Assembly: GCA_028571325.1 (NCBI GenBank)
Contig: CP116767.1
Span: forward strand, 1,331,150-1,395,149
DNA: 64,000 nt
Source: Wolbachia endosymbiont of Ctenocephalides felis wCfeF
GTDB lineage: Bacteria > Pseudomonadota > Alphaproteobacteria > Rickettsiales > Anaplasmataceae
Reading direction: 5' to 3'
The position numbers and the translations under genes were made by a program. Positions 1 through 8,825 of the stretch are shown in pieces (the first letter of the stretch is position 1; every line of letters begins with the position of its first letter). The notes under the pieces were generated by a model. The model worked only from the letters and a program-made list of their open reading frames with translations, had not been told where the DNA came from and made no database searches.

Positions 1-296
1 AGGATCTAGAGGAGATAGGGGATGATCTAGATGGGATAGAGAAGGCGAGGAAAAGGATAAAGGATCTAGAGGAGATAATGAAGGAGATAGGTGGTGGGAT
101 AGATACAGTTAACTTATCTCTAGCAGACAAAATACTGGGTTCTATTTCTTATAAACTGAAGGTTGGCGTTGATTATGAAATTACTCCACAGATAGTTGGT
201 GCAGTTGGTATTACCATGGGCGGTCAGCTGAGCAGTTTAAAAGCATTGAAAATACCAGATGCAGTTTTGGAGTTAGGAGTTCGGTATAATTTTTAA
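1..296 (+). CDS. Outer-membrane beta-barrel surface protein, C-terminal part (partial at left edge)
   Basis: The frame is open from base 3 to the stop at 294-296 and continues off the left edge, so only the C-terminus is seen. It starts with a charged segment built around repeated DLEEI-type motifs, then a C-terminal stretch of about 57 residues ending YNF, the terminal aromatic signature of outer-membrane barrels. That stretch is nearly identical to the end of the next gene (SISYKLKVGVDYEITPQ is shared), so the two are tandem paralogues with different inserts ahead of the last strands. By family resemblance this is a WSP/P44 (Surface_Ag_2) type protein of Wolbachia and Anaplasmataceae, expected in the outer membrane and exposed to the host cell or vacuole. 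An internal ATG at 78 is unlikely to be the start because the frame is open upstream. Confidence 0.7.
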   Translation, partial: DLEEIGDDLDGIEKARKRIKDLEEIMKEIGGGIDTVNLSLADKILGSISYKLKVGVDYEITPQIVGAVGITMGGQLSSLKALKIPDAVLELGVRYNF

Positions 297-494
297 TGTC
301 TAGGCTGAGTTTTATCTTTAAGTGTTACATGGAATGTCATATTTAAGTGTAATCTAAAAAATACATTACCATGAATAAATTATACTCGGGATAAAATAAT
401 TTATCACCAGCAGACAGAATTGTTGAGATGCTTATTCCCTCTTAATCCAACCTGTTTTGAAGAAGGACAAACACAGTATGGGGTCCATGTGGAG

Positions 495-1514
495 ATGAAG
501 AAATTATTTGCTTTTGCTATATTGCTTACTTCATCTTTAGCAGGTGTAGCAAAGGATGCGGCTGATTTAGAAAATAAATACTACACAGGTTTAAACTTTG
601 GTGCTGGGTGGGGTGATGGCTTTAAAATGGAGCCTGGAGTTGTTTTTGGTTATCATTATAACAAAAAATCCAAGTTCGAACTTGAGGTTCTCAGTGAGAT
701 TCGGTCACTACAGAACATAGGGGCTAGTGTATTAGCAAATTATCGTTATTATCCTCATCCTGATACTAATCCAGTGAAACTTTATGTTGGTGTAGGCTTA
801 GGCGGATATCTCCAAATCGTACCTTTTGGTAGCAGTAAAGGTCTTAAAGATCTAGCAATGGGAGAGCCACGAAAAATGAGAAGTATTCTTGGTGATATGT
901 TTGATTTTGTTGGAGATTTAGTTGTAGGAACAAAAAAAAGAGAAAAAAAGGATACAAAAAAGCCATCGAAAGAAAAGTCAAAACCGCCAGCAAAAGACAA
1001 AACAAAACCACCTGTGGAAGAAAAACCAACTCCTACAGCAAAAGATAAACTGAAACCACCAGTAGAGGACGAACCAAAACCACCAGCGGAAGAAAAACCA
1101 AAACCGCCAACGGAAGAAGAACCAAAACCACCCGCGGAAGAAAAACCAAAACTACCGGTGAAAGACGAAACAAAACCGCCAATGCAACCAACAGCAAAAG
1201 AAAAAATAACTGAAGTGGATAAGGAAACTACTACTGTGGCAGATGAAAAAAAAACAACACCACCAGTAAAAGAAGTAATACCTACAGTGAAAAGAGAAAC
1301 AAAACTACCAATAATAGAAGAAAAAGAAATATTAACTCTAGCAGATAAAATACTGAATTCTATTTCCTATAAACTAAAGGTTGGTGTTGATTATGAAATT
1401 ACTCCACAGATAGTTGGTGCAGTTGGTATTACCGTAGGCGGGCAACTAAGTGGTTTAAAAGCATTAAAAATGCCAGATGCAACTTTAGAGGTAGGAATTC
1501 GTTATAATTTTTAG
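495..1514 (+). CDS. WSP/P44-like outer-membrane protein with Pro/Lys/Glu-rich insert
   Basis: 339 residues from the ATG at 495, chosen because it opens a clear signal peptide (MKKLFAFAILLTSSLAGVA, cleavage near residue 19); the frame is open back to 420 but that part does not look like secreted protein. Residues 20-147 look like the first half of an outer-membrane beta-barrel (YYTGLNFGAGWG, VYVGVGLGGY-like strands) and residues 280-339 like the last strands, ending in YNF. Between them, residues about 148-275 form a low-complexity insert of KPPxEE-type octapeptides, probably an extended loop; whether it faces the host is inference. Its C-terminus nearly duplicates that of the upstream gene. 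Function is not deducible beyond a surface protein; the repeat number could vary between strains. Confidence 0.75.
   Translation: MKKLFAFAILLTSSLAGVAKDAADLENKYYTGLNFGAGWGDGFKMEPGVVFGYHYNKKSKFELEVLSEIRSLQNIGASVLANYRYYPHPDTNPVKLYVGVGLGGYLQIVPFGSSKGLKDLAMGEPRKMRSILGDMFDFVGDLVVGTKKREKKDTKKPSKEKSKPPAKDKTKPPVEEKPTPTAKDKLKPPVEDEPKPPAEEKPKPPTEEEPKPPAEEKPKLPVKDETKPPMQPTAKEKITEVDKETTTVADEKKTTPPVKEVIPTVKRETKLPIIEEKEILTLADKILNSISYKLKVGVDYEITPQIVGAVGITVGGQLSGLKALKMPDATLEVGIRYNF
970..1190 (+). repeat. In-gene tandem repeat coding for KPPxEE-type octapeptides
   Basis: Roughly eight to nine degenerate 24-bp units with the core aaaccaccagcggaagaa-like sequence code for KPKPPAEE, KPKPPTEE, EPKPPAEE and similar. 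They sit inside the barrel gene and keep the reading frame, so unit gain or loss would change loop length without frameshift. Confidence 0.7.
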
Positions 1515-1572
1515 ATATATTTTTGGTATTTGTATAGATAAAGAGATTGAAAATGCACTTCTTGCATAACTA

Positions 1573-2015
1573 AACTAAGCAGAAAAAAGGCAAAAGAAGC
1601 CCCGTGGTGGCTAGTTATTTACTTTTGTGTCGAAATGTTGGCGTTTTTTTATCCTAAACGCTTAATAAGTGCGACTTAGCTGCTTTTTAATGCAACTTAA
1701 CCTTAGCCATAAACGTTTAAGAAACTCACTAAGCAGAAAAAAAGCAAAAGAAACCCCGAGTAGCTAGTTATTCACTATCTATCTCATGATATTGGCGTTT
1801 TTGATGTCTTAAACGACTTATAAGCGCGTTTCAGCTTGTATAGGTAAAAAAACAGAAGTTTTAAAAAGACATGCAGTGCACATAGTGCGAAAAATTAAAC
1901 ATGAGACGCCAAATATGCTAAGTTTTTTTCTCATTTAATCTGCACAGACTGAAGATAAATAATAGCTTCAGTCTCATTATAAGGGTAACGGCGAAGGTTG
2001 TCAAGTAGTTTTTTT
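1573..2015 (-). repeat. Promoter-bearing intergenic repeat, copy A (candidate structured ncRNA)
   Basis: About 440 bp filling the gap between the barrel gene and nth, nearly identical to copy B at 6583-7092 in the same orientation. Reading on the minus strand it starts with a consensus promoter (1976-2004), then a segment bounded by complementary GGCGT/ACGCC blocks (plus-strand positions 1906-1910 and 1794-1798) that encloses a small hairpin (1878-1888, GCAC-ATA-GTGC). Two similar A/T-rich end signals (plus strand: aaaagaa(g/a)cccc preceded by poly-A) lie near 1755 and 1600, suggesting a two-module unit. No convincing ORF is conserved, so I read it as noncoding. The tail of nth runs into the promoter end. 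Confidence 0.75.
1976..2004 (-). promoter_or_regulatory. Sigma70 promoter of repeat copy A
   Basis: On the minus strand TTGACA (1999-2004), 17-bp spacer, TATAAT (1976-1981): both boxes match consensus exactly. The TGA inside TTGACA is near the stop codon of nth (2001-2003), which reads in the same direction. Confidence 0.85.
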
Positions 2016-2684
2016 GTTTCCGTGGTTTAGGCAGCTATTTGGGCAACAGACCTTATACCTCTTGCCCTCAAATTCGCATAAATCATGAATTATGCACGTT
2101 TCACACGAGGGTTTTTGTGCTTTGCAAACATATCTACCGTGCAAAACCAGCCAATGATGAGCATAAAGCAAGTATTTCTTTGGAACTACATTTAAAAGGG
2201 ATTGCTCCGTTTTAAACACATCTTTTTCTTTCACAAGCCCCACTCTATTGCTCACTCTAAAAACATGAGTATCAACCGCCAATGTTGGAATGCCAAGTCC
2301 CGAATTTAAGAACACATTAGCGCTCTTTCTTCCAACTCCTGGCAAAGACACCAAATCGTCAAAATTCGCAGGAACTTCGCTATTGTACTGTTCAACTAAT
2401 ATTTTGCTGAGCTCAATTATGTTTCTTGCCTTGGAATTATACAAACCAATGCTGCTTATGCGTTTCCTCAGCTCGTTTTGCCCCAATTCTAGCATTTTTT
2501 CTGGTGTATCGGTGATGCTAAATAGCTCTTTTGTAATTTTATTAACGCTTACATCGGTCGTCCGCGCTGACAAAACTATCGCAACCAGCAATGTAAAATG
2601 ATTGGTGTAATTTAGCTCTATTTTCGGTATAGAATTCGACTGCTTGAATTTTTCAAATATCAATTCTACTTTTTTTGAGTCCAT
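2001..2684 (-). CDS. nth: Endonuclease III (DNA glycosylase/AP lyase)
   Basis: Base-excision repair enzyme removing oxidised pyrimidines and nicking the abasic site by a beta-lyase reaction. 227 residues from the ATG at 2684, chosen because it aligns with the N-terminus of E. coli Nth and lies after the stop of icd; the frame is open upstream to 2732, inside icd. Visible motifs: helix-hairpin-helix LPGVGRK at 114-120 with catalytic Lys120, VDTHVFRV with catalytic Asp138, and the 4Fe-4S cysteines at 187, 194, 197 and 203 (C-x6-C-x2-C-x5-C). The last residues (GNKKTT) and the stop codon come from the adjoining repeat copy A: the stop TGA lies within its -35 box, so the native C-terminus has probably been replaced. 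The catalytic core is complete and the enzyme should work. Confidence 0.95.
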   Translation of the reverse strand: MDSKKVELIFEKFKQSNSIPKIELNYTNHFTLLVAIVLSARTTDVSVNKITKELFSITDTPEKMLELGQNELRKRISSIGLYNSKARNIIELSKILVEQYNSEVPANFDDLVSLPGVGRKSANVFLNSGLGIPTLAVDTHVFRVSNRVGLVKEKDVFKTEQSLLNVVPKKYLLYAHHWLVLHGRYVCKAQKPSCETCIIHDLCEFEGKRYKVCCPNSCLNHGNKKTT

Positions 2685-2703
2685 TTCACTTATAGCATCT
2701 TTT

Positions 2704-4131
2704 TTAAGAAAAGAACCCCTCCTTCCCATCATATAAATACAACTTATCCATTCTCACCACGTCAAAGTTATTTTCTTCAAGTTTGACTAGCAGGCTATTT
2801 ACATCACTATTTGTAATAGTTTTCTTTTCATTATTTACAATAAACCTGCAGGTTATTTGGTCACTTAAAGATTTTGGACTTCCCGGCCAAATTGCAAGCC
2901 CTTTTGAGTATATTGCTATAATTTTCGGATTGCTCGATTCAAATAACTTCACTATTTGATCAAAATCAGCCGACTTACTCCAGGCAAGTGTTATATCGCT
3001 ACCAACCAGCTTTCTAACTTTGTAGTCCTGCTTACAGTCATCTTGCGTTTTATCTACTCTACTATTTGCACTGCTGCCAATTATAAGCTCAGATAGCGTT
3101 GTGGGTTTTTTCCCTAGATTATCTATAACAGCTTCTGCAAATTCTTTGGTACCAACTTTTTGCTTACTTTTTTTCTCCTTATATAAATCGGCAGTGTGTA
3201 TTCCATCCTCCAAAGTCTTCAGCCACGCATCGTAAATTAGTTTTGCAGTATCGATTTGACCCATGTAAATTAGCATATGCACTGCAGCATTTAAAAGCCC
3301 TGAAGGATTAGCCATATTTTTTCCTGCAATATCAGGAGCAGAACCGTGCACTGCCTCAAACATTGCGTATTCACTCCCTATATTACTACTTCCGGCTAAC
3401 CCTACAGAACCTGAGGTTTGTGCTACTATATCTGATAATATATCACCATACAGGTTCTCAGTTACTATAACATCGAAATTCTCGGGTTCTGTGGCAACAC
3501 GTGCCATTCCAATGTCAACTATATAATGTTCTGTCTTTATATCCGGATATTCTTTTGCAACATGATCAAACGCTGCATGGAAAGTGCCGTCTGTCATTTT
3601 CATTATGTTATCTTTAGTCAAACAAGTTACTTTCTTTCTATTGTGTTTTTTCGCATATTCAAAAGCGTACCTGCATATCTTCTCTGAGCCAGACCTAGTG
3701 ATAATTTTAGTGCACTGGTAAGAGTCACCTGTGAGCCTGTGCTCTATCCCTATGTAAACGTCCTCTTCATTTTCGCGTATTACTACGATATCAAACTTAT
3801 CGAATTTATTTTCTATAACAGGATGATACGAAATACACGGTCTGATGTTTGCATATAGCCCTAGATTTTTTCTCAGCGCAACGTTTAAGCTTTTGTGGCC
3901 TTTACCTTGAGGAGTTGTTGTTGGAGACTTAAGCAATATCTTTGTCCTCTCAATAGATTCCCAGCCACTTGGAGAAATCCCGTGTGACCATTCCTTATTA
4001 TAAACACGCTCTCCTATCTCAATAACATCTATTGAAATCTTTGCCTCTGCTTCGCGCAATATCGACAGCACCGCTTCCATAATTTCCGGTCCGATACCGT
4101 CGCCATATGCAACTGTGATTGATGTTGACAT
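2704..4131 (-). CDS. icd: Isocitrate dehydrogenase (NADP-dependent), long Rickettsiales form
   Basis: Oxidative decarboxylation of isocitrate to 2-oxoglutarate in the TCA cycle. 475 residues. The substrate-binding segment SPTTTPQGKGHKSLNVALRK lies near residues 69-88, followed by NLGLYANIRP; the conserved ENLYGDILSD metal site, with its catalytic aspartates, and the cofactor segment FEAVHGSAPDIAGKNMANP are intact. After about residue 340 there is an extension of roughly 130 residues not present in the short bacterial enzyme, seen in some alphaproteobacterial forms. The gene is followed on the same strand by nth about 20 bp downstream, so the two may be cotranscribed. It is divergent from the RDD pseudogene at 4270. 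Confidence 0.93.
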   Translation of the reverse strand: MSTSITVAYGDGIGPEIMEAVLSILREAEAKISIDVIEIGERVYNKEWSHGISPSGWESIERTKILLKSPTTTPQGKGHKSLNVALRKNLGLYANIRPCISYHPVIENKFDKFDIVVIRENEEDVYIGIEHRLTGDSYQCTKIITRSGSEKICRYAFEYAKKHNRKKVTCLTKDNIMKMTDGTFHAAFDHVAKEYPDIKTEHYIVDIGMARVATEPENFDVIVTENLYGDILSDIVAQTSGSVGLAGSSNIGSEYAMFEAVHGSAPDIAGKNMANPSGLLNAAVHMLIYMGQIDTAKLIYDAWLKTLEDGIHTADLYKEKKSKQKVGTKEFAEAVIDNLGKKPTTLSELIIGSSANSRVDKTQDDCKQDYKVRKLVGSDITLAWSKSADFDQIVKLFESSNPKIIAIYSKGLAIWPGSPKSLSDQITCRFIVNNEKKTITNSDVNSLLVKLEENNFDVVRMDKLYLYDGKEGFFS

Positions 4132-4269
4132 AACTCTCCTAACTATAAATGACCTAATGTTAATTCAAATGATAGAGTGACACAAGTAGCTAATATTTCC
4201 CAGATTAGCATATTTACGGTTATTTAATAACGTGCTTTTATACTAATCGGTAAAATATTAGGTGGGGCT

Positions 4270-5263
4270 ATGGATACTGAAGCGAATGTTAAAGTAAATT
4301 ATGCAGAAATTAATAAACGTGTTGTAGCGTATGTAGTTGACCAAATACTATTTCTACTCTTTTACCTATTCATTTTGTTCATATCATCAGATAAACTCCT
4401 TACTGAACTTTTTTATTCCTTCCTTGATACAACCTCTGTGTCAGTTCAAGTGGAGGTATTAGAAACATTACTGTTTGTAGTACTAGAAACAGTAATGATA
4501 ACAAGACTTGGCTGGACCCCAGGAAAATTGTTGTGTGGTATATACATAAAAGATGCAAGTACATCTAAAAATATTGCTTTAATACAAGCAGCAATAAAAG
4601 GTGCTCTTGTGTGTACCTATCTACATTTCTGAGTGGTTTTTAATTCTACCAATTTTAGTCTTAATATTCGTGGTATTTAATCAACGCAAACAGACTTTTT
4701 ACGACAAAATTGCAAAAACAGTAGTAATTGATTATAAACCTCAAAAATGCCACTTATATTTAAACTATGTGGGAATAACTAGGCGTGCTATAGCGTATAT
4801 CATTGACCGCTTTATTATTACAGGAATTTGTTTAGTCTTTTTTTCTCTTGCAAAAATGACTTTTTACCCTATTAAAGCTGAAATATTAACTATATACTTA
4901 TCTTTTCTACTATCAATAATATTTGGAGTATTCATAATAAGAAGATTTAGTGGTACTCCAGGACAATTGCTATGCTGTACCTGTATAAAAGATGCAAATA
5001 CGCTTGAAAATGTCACTATAGTGCAAGCAACAATTAGGTATGTTTCGTTTGAAGTTTTTAACCTATCTGTATGGGGTTATATATTTGCTCTAGAAAAATT
5101 TTCCGATAAATATACCTCTGAATGGTGGTTTGAACCTCTAGCAGCTTTGATCCTTATGGTTATAACACTAGTTTTTGTGTTAGTAATACTTGACCGACGC
5201 AAGCAGTTTCTTCATGATAAGATTGCAAGAACAGTAGCAATAGATTATAAACCCAAAAACTAA
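4270..5263 (+). pseudogene. Two-domain RDD-family membrane protein, broken by deletion and frameshift
   Basis: Two overlapping frames together code for a paralogue of the intact gene just downstream. Frame one (4270-4632) holds the first RDD start and GKLLCGIYIKDAS, then reads out of frame after KGALVCTYLHF. Frame two (4601-5263) resumes at ISEWFLILP, keeps NQRKQTFYDKIAKTVVIDYK and a full second RDD domain. Against the downstream gene about 30 residues (a transmembrane segment) are missing at the joint, so the lesion is a deletion near 4605-4620 that also shifts frame. RDD proteins are poorly characterised multi-pass membrane proteins. The second frame alone could still make a 220-residue protein, but it has no obvious ribosome-binding site. 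Confidence 0.75.
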
Positions 5264-5338
5264 CTTCTCTTTACAATTTACGGTTATTTAATAACATACT
5301 TTTATACTAGTTATGTCATCATAGAACATGAAAAGTAT

Positions 5339-6442
5339 ATGGATACTGAAATAAGTTACGCAGGAATTCTGAGGCGAGTTTTAGCAAGTGTGATCGACGG
5401 TGTTTTATTGGTAACAATAATACTTGTTACCAGCTTCTTTCTATATTTTCTACTTCATTCATTTACATCATACAATGATACAGATGATATTTACAGAGTT
5501 ATCCATAGGATAATTAGTACGGTAATAATACCGTTATACATTATGTTTAATATGCAAATGATAACAAGATTTGGCGGCACTTCAGGAAAACTACTATGTG
5601 GAATATATATAAAAGATGCAAGTACATTTACAAATGTTACCCTAAAGCAAACAACAAAGAGGTATGCCTTATCTCAAATTCCTGTCTTATCTATATTGGG
5701 TTGCGTGCTTATTGTAGGAATTATAAGAGAACTTTATGATGAGTATATTTTTGAATGGTGGTTTCTACTTTTAGAGAAATTAGTCCTTATAGCAACAGCT
5801 ATAGCTATAATACTAATTTTCGTGTTAGCAATACTTGACAAACGCAAACAGACTTTTTATGATAAAATTGTAAAAACAGTAGTGATAAGCTATAAAGAAC
5901 CTGTAGAATGTCACCTAGATTTGAACTATGTGGGAATAGCTAGACGCATCATAGCGTATATTATTGACTGTTTTACTAATATGGGAATTTGTTTAGTCTT
6001 TTTTTCTCTTGCAAGGATAGCTTTTGATTCTGATGGATCTGGGCTGTTGGCTATATGCTTGTACTTTTTGCTATCAATAGTATTCGGAATATTCATGGTA
6101 AGAAGATTTAGCGGTACTCCAGGACAATTGTTGTGCGGTATTCATATAAAAGATATAAATACACTTGAAAATATTACCCTAGTGCAAGCAACAACTAGGT
6201 ATATCTCATCTAAAGTTCCTGTCTTATTTATACTGAATTTCATACTTATTATAGGGATCACAAGCGAATTCTCTGATAAGTATATTTTTGAACGGTGGAT
6301 TCTACCTTTATCAGGCTTAGTCTTTATAGCTATAAAAATAGCTATAATACTAATTTTCATATCCGCAGCATTCGACCAACGCAAACAAACATTTTACGAC
6401 AAAATTGCAAGAACAGTAGTGATAGACTATAAACCCAGTTGA
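5339..6442 (+). CDS. RDD-family membrane protein with two tandem RDD domains
   Basis: 367 residues forming two copies of one multi-pass domain. Each copy starts with an R..D pattern (GILRRVLASVIDG; GIARRIIAYIIDC), has a GKLLCGIYIKD or GQLLCGIHIKD loop, and ends with an (D)xRKQTFYDKIxxTVVI motif. Hydrophobic segments indicate inner-membrane location. The RDD family has no settled biochemical role (transport has been suggested for some members). The stretch upstream of this gene (around 5275-5315) repeats the stretch upstream of the broken paralogue (around 4208-4245), both containing ggttatttaataac, so promoter and gene were duplicated together. A third, single-domain RDD gene is at 26157. Start: the ATG at 5339; a second nearby ATG is not evident in frame. 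Confidence 0.8.
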   Translation: MDTEISYAGILRRVLASVIDGVLLVTIILVTSFFLYFLLHSFTSYNDTDDIYRVIHRIISTVIIPLYIMFNMQMITRFGGTSGKLLCGIYIKDASTFTNVTLKQTTKRYALSQIPVLSILGCVLIVGIIRELYDEYIFEWWFLLLEKLVLIATAIAIILIFVLAILDKRKQTFYDKIVKTVVISYKEPVECHLDLNYVGIARRIIAYIIDCFTNMGICLVFFSLARIAFDSDGSGLLAICLYFLLSIVFGIFMVRRFSGTPGQLLCGIHIKDINTLENITLVQATTRYISSKVPVLFILNFILIIGITSEFSDKYIFERWILPLSGLVFIAIKIAIILIFISAAFDQRKQTFYDKIARTVVIDYKPS

Positions 6443-6582
6443 TATCTTCCTTTCGGTCTAGTAACTAAGGGCGTCATGAAAGCAGCCCCTCCTTCTGTCA
6501 TCCCAGCGCGCGACGCTGAGATCTCATTTCACTTTATGATACCACTTGTTGTAAAAACAAATGTTCGTTCGTAAATTGTAAC

Positions 6583-7092
6583 TAGCCATAAATATTTAAG
6601 AAATTTACTAAATGAGAAGAAAAGACAAAAGAAGCCCCGTGGTGGCTAGTTATTTACTTTTGTGTCGAAATGTTGGCGTTTTCTTATCCTAAACGCTTAA
6701 TAAGTGCGACTTAGCTGCTTTTTAATGCAACTTAACCTTAGCCATAAACGTTTAAGAAACTCACTAAGCAGAAAAAAAGCAAAAGAAACCCCGAGTAGCT
6801 AGTTATTCACTATCTATCTTATGATATTGGCGTTTTTGATGTCTTAAACGACTTATAAGCGCGTTTGAGCTTGTATAGGTAAAAAAACAGAAGTTTTAAA
6901 AAGACATGCAGTGCACATAGTGCGAAAAATTAAACATGAGACGCCAAATATGCTAAGTTTTTTTCTCATTTAATCTGCACAGACTGAAGATAAATAATAG
7001 CTTCAGTTTCATTATAAGAATGACGGCGAAGGTTGTCAAGTAGTTTTTTTCGTTTCTATTGGGTAGCTTTTTTCCACTGTTGTCTACTTGGA
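6583..7092 (-). repeat. Promoter-bearing intergenic repeat, copy B
   Basis: Near-identical to copy A in the same orientation. It includes the longer promoter-side flank (cagtggaaaaaagctaccc on the minus strand, near 7060-7080) that recurs at copies D and G. It lies between the RDD gene and ftsQ; with copy A it forms a direct-repeat pair flanking nth-icd-RDD. Just upstream (6499-6535) is a degraded palindromic element of the tgtcatcccagcg type. Confidence 0.75.
7011..7039 (-). promoter_or_regulatory. Sigma70 promoter of repeat copy B
   Basis: Minus strand TTGACA (7034-7039), 17-bp spacer, TATAAT (7011-7016). It lies about 65 bp downstream of the ftsQ stop and reads in the same direction as ftsQ. 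Confidence 0.85.
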
Positions 7093-7102
7093 TGACAGCA
7101 GA

Positions 7103-7861
7103 TCACCTCTTCACAAAGATTTTATCGGTAATACGCATATCAATTATGCTCCAATCACTGAAAGTAAAATCAGTTGTGTTTTGCAATTGGTTCAAATAAT
7201 CCCATGCGCTATGAGGATTATCTTCAGGCAGTTTTACTGTGGAAACGTTATCAAGTATGATGTTCCATCTTCTATTTCCTACATAAACACAAGAAGAAAT
7301 GTAGCCACTCAATTGAGTTTTGCTCCCTAATATGTCTTTAACAAATTTTAGGTTCGATAACGAGTTTTGTCCTGTGATTACAACAAGATTATCTATCGGA
7401 TAGTCGTCTGTAATCACTTTACCTTCGGAATCGATTACCGAAGCTTGGTTGCCATCTTTCCAGAGAGCAAATGGTTTATGTTCATCTATGTTAATATGTA
7501 AGGTGTTGGGCAAAGTTCTATAAATTCTTACGTGTTTTATCCATTTGCTTACGGATTGTACACTACCAGCAAGTTTTGAAAGTGATACATACATAATTGG
7601 TTGCGTTTTATCTACCAAACCTAAAATGTCCTTTTCGTTTGTGAATTTATTGCCAGTTACAACTACTTCATCGATTGAAAATCCACTGCTGAGTAACAAA
7701 CTGGATAAGCGATCATTACACCAAGTGAGGTAGTAATTAAATCGACTTGTGATTTTATCAAGCGAGCTATAGAGCACTAGCGTAAGAAAGAGTGCTATTA
7801 TAATAACCAAAGCACACTTACGTAAAAAACTCCTTTGGCTTCTAGTAACATTGCTCAGCAT
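7103..7861 (-). CDS. ftsQ: Cell division protein FtsQ
   Basis: Bitopic inner-membrane divisome protein linking early and late division proteins. 252 residues: short cytoplasmic N-terminus, one transmembrane helix about 16-36 (CALVIIIALFLTLVLYSS), then a periplasmic POTRA domain beginning FSIDEVVVTGNKFTNEKDI and a beta domain containing RTLPNTLHINIDEHKPFALW, typical of FtsQ/DivIB. The start overlaps the 3' end of ddl by 20 bp, the usual ddl-ftsQ order of the division/cell-wall cluster, but murC/murB and ftsA are not adjacent here. Wolbachia makes lipid II and has a minimal divisome, so ddl, dacA and ftsQ in this window fit a reduced wall/division pathway. Confidence 0.85.
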   Translation of the reverse strand: MLSNVTRSQRSFLRKCALVIIIALFLTLVLYSSLDKITSRFNYYLTWCNDRLSSLLLSSGFSIDEVVVTGNKFTNEKDILGLVDKTQPIMYVSLSKLAGSVQSVSKWIKHVRIYRTLPNTLHINIDEHKPFALWKDGNQASVIDSEGKVITDDYPIDNLVVITGQNSLSNLKFVKDILGSKTQLSGYISSCVYVGNRRWNIILDNVSTVKLPEDNPHSAWDYLNQLQNTTDFTFSDWSIIDMRITDKIFVKR

Positions 7862-8795
7862 TTACTTGGTCTCTAATACTTTTGTGTTGCAAACTATCTT
7901 CAACGATAATTTTAACTAATTCATTAAAATCAATGCCTTTTGTCAATTTTGCAATTTTTGGCACTAACGACAACTCAGTAAAGCCAGGGTGTGTATTGAT
8001 TTCAAGCATTTTTAGAGTGTTATCCTTAGGGTTATAACGAAAATCTGAGCGAGAAATAGTTTTACATCCTAGAAATCGATGAACTTTCAATGCATGCTCT
8101 AAGGTCATTTTATATACATCGTCAGGAATTTCAGCAGGAAATATATGCTCTGCAAGCCCATCTGTATATTTTGCCTCATAATCATAGAATTTATTTTTTG
8201 GCCTTATTTCCATAGTACCAATTGCCTTGTCTAGCAATACAGCGGTATGTAACTCTACACCAGGTATATACTCTTCTATGATCATCTTTTCCATGGTAGT
8301 AAAACTGTTATCTTTCAGTTTTAAATAATCATCACGCGAGAAAATTATGTGTACTCCAATGCTTGAGCCTTCATTGGTCGGTTTTAAGACGTACGGATAA
8401 CCAATTTTAATGTTGTTTTTTAGTACATCTTCTCGGCTAATTATGTAGCCTTTTGGAGTATCAATACCGAGCGACCGGAATATATGCTTGGACATTGTTT
8501 TATTCATAGCAATAGCTGAAGCCATGACTCCTGAGTGTGTATACTTTATACCTAAAATTTCCAACAAACCCTGAACGCAGCCATCTTCACCATAAGGTCC
8601 ATGCAGAGCAATAAAAGCAAGATCGGGATTAATTTTTTTCAGCTTTTCAGCAATGTTGCTGTCAACATCTATTTCTATTGCATCATACAAAAGGTTGTCG
8701 AGCGCCTTTTTTACCGCTTTCCCGCTCATCAGTGATATTTCCCTTTCACGAGAGAATCCACCACTTAAAATTGCTATAGTTGGAAACATGGGCAC
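7842..8795 (-). CDS. ddl: D-alanine--D-alanine ligase
   Basis: ATP-grasp enzyme making D-Ala-D-Ala for the lipid II pentapeptide. 317 residues, normal length. Seen: N-terminal ILSGGFSREREISLMSG, ATP-binding region YPYVLKPTNEGSSIGVHI, and the C-terminal catalytic/metal segment KMLEINTHPGFTELSLVP. Second gene in a minus-strand run fdxA, ddl, ftsQ; it ends inside the ftsQ start (20-bp overlap), implying translational coupling. The start MPMFPTIAILSGG was taken at the first ATG; the internal Met at residue 3 would also do. Confidence 0.93.
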   Translation of the reverse strand: MPMFPTIAILSGGFSREREISLMSGKAVKKALDNLLYDAIEIDVDSNIAEKLKKINPDLAFIALHGPYGEDGCVQGLLEILGIKYTHSGVMASAIAMNKTMSKHIFRSLGIDTPKGYIISREDVLKNNIKIGYPYVLKPTNEGSSIGVHIIFSRDDYLKLKDNSFTTMEKMIIEEYIPGVELHTAVLLDKAIGTMEIRPKNKFYDYEAKYTDGLAEHIFPAEIPDDVYKMTLEHALKVHRFLGCKTISRSDFRYNPKDNTLKMLEINTHPGFTELSLVPKIAKLTKGIDFNELVKIIVEDSLQHKSIRDQVNAEQCY

Positions 8796-8825
8796 TCTAT
8801 GTTTTATCCTTTTCCTTCAGTAGCA

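Noticed and set aside
420..494. Upstream start of the second barrel gene
   Set aside because: The added 25 residues destroy the signal-peptide position; MKKLFAFAILL at 495 is a standard start.
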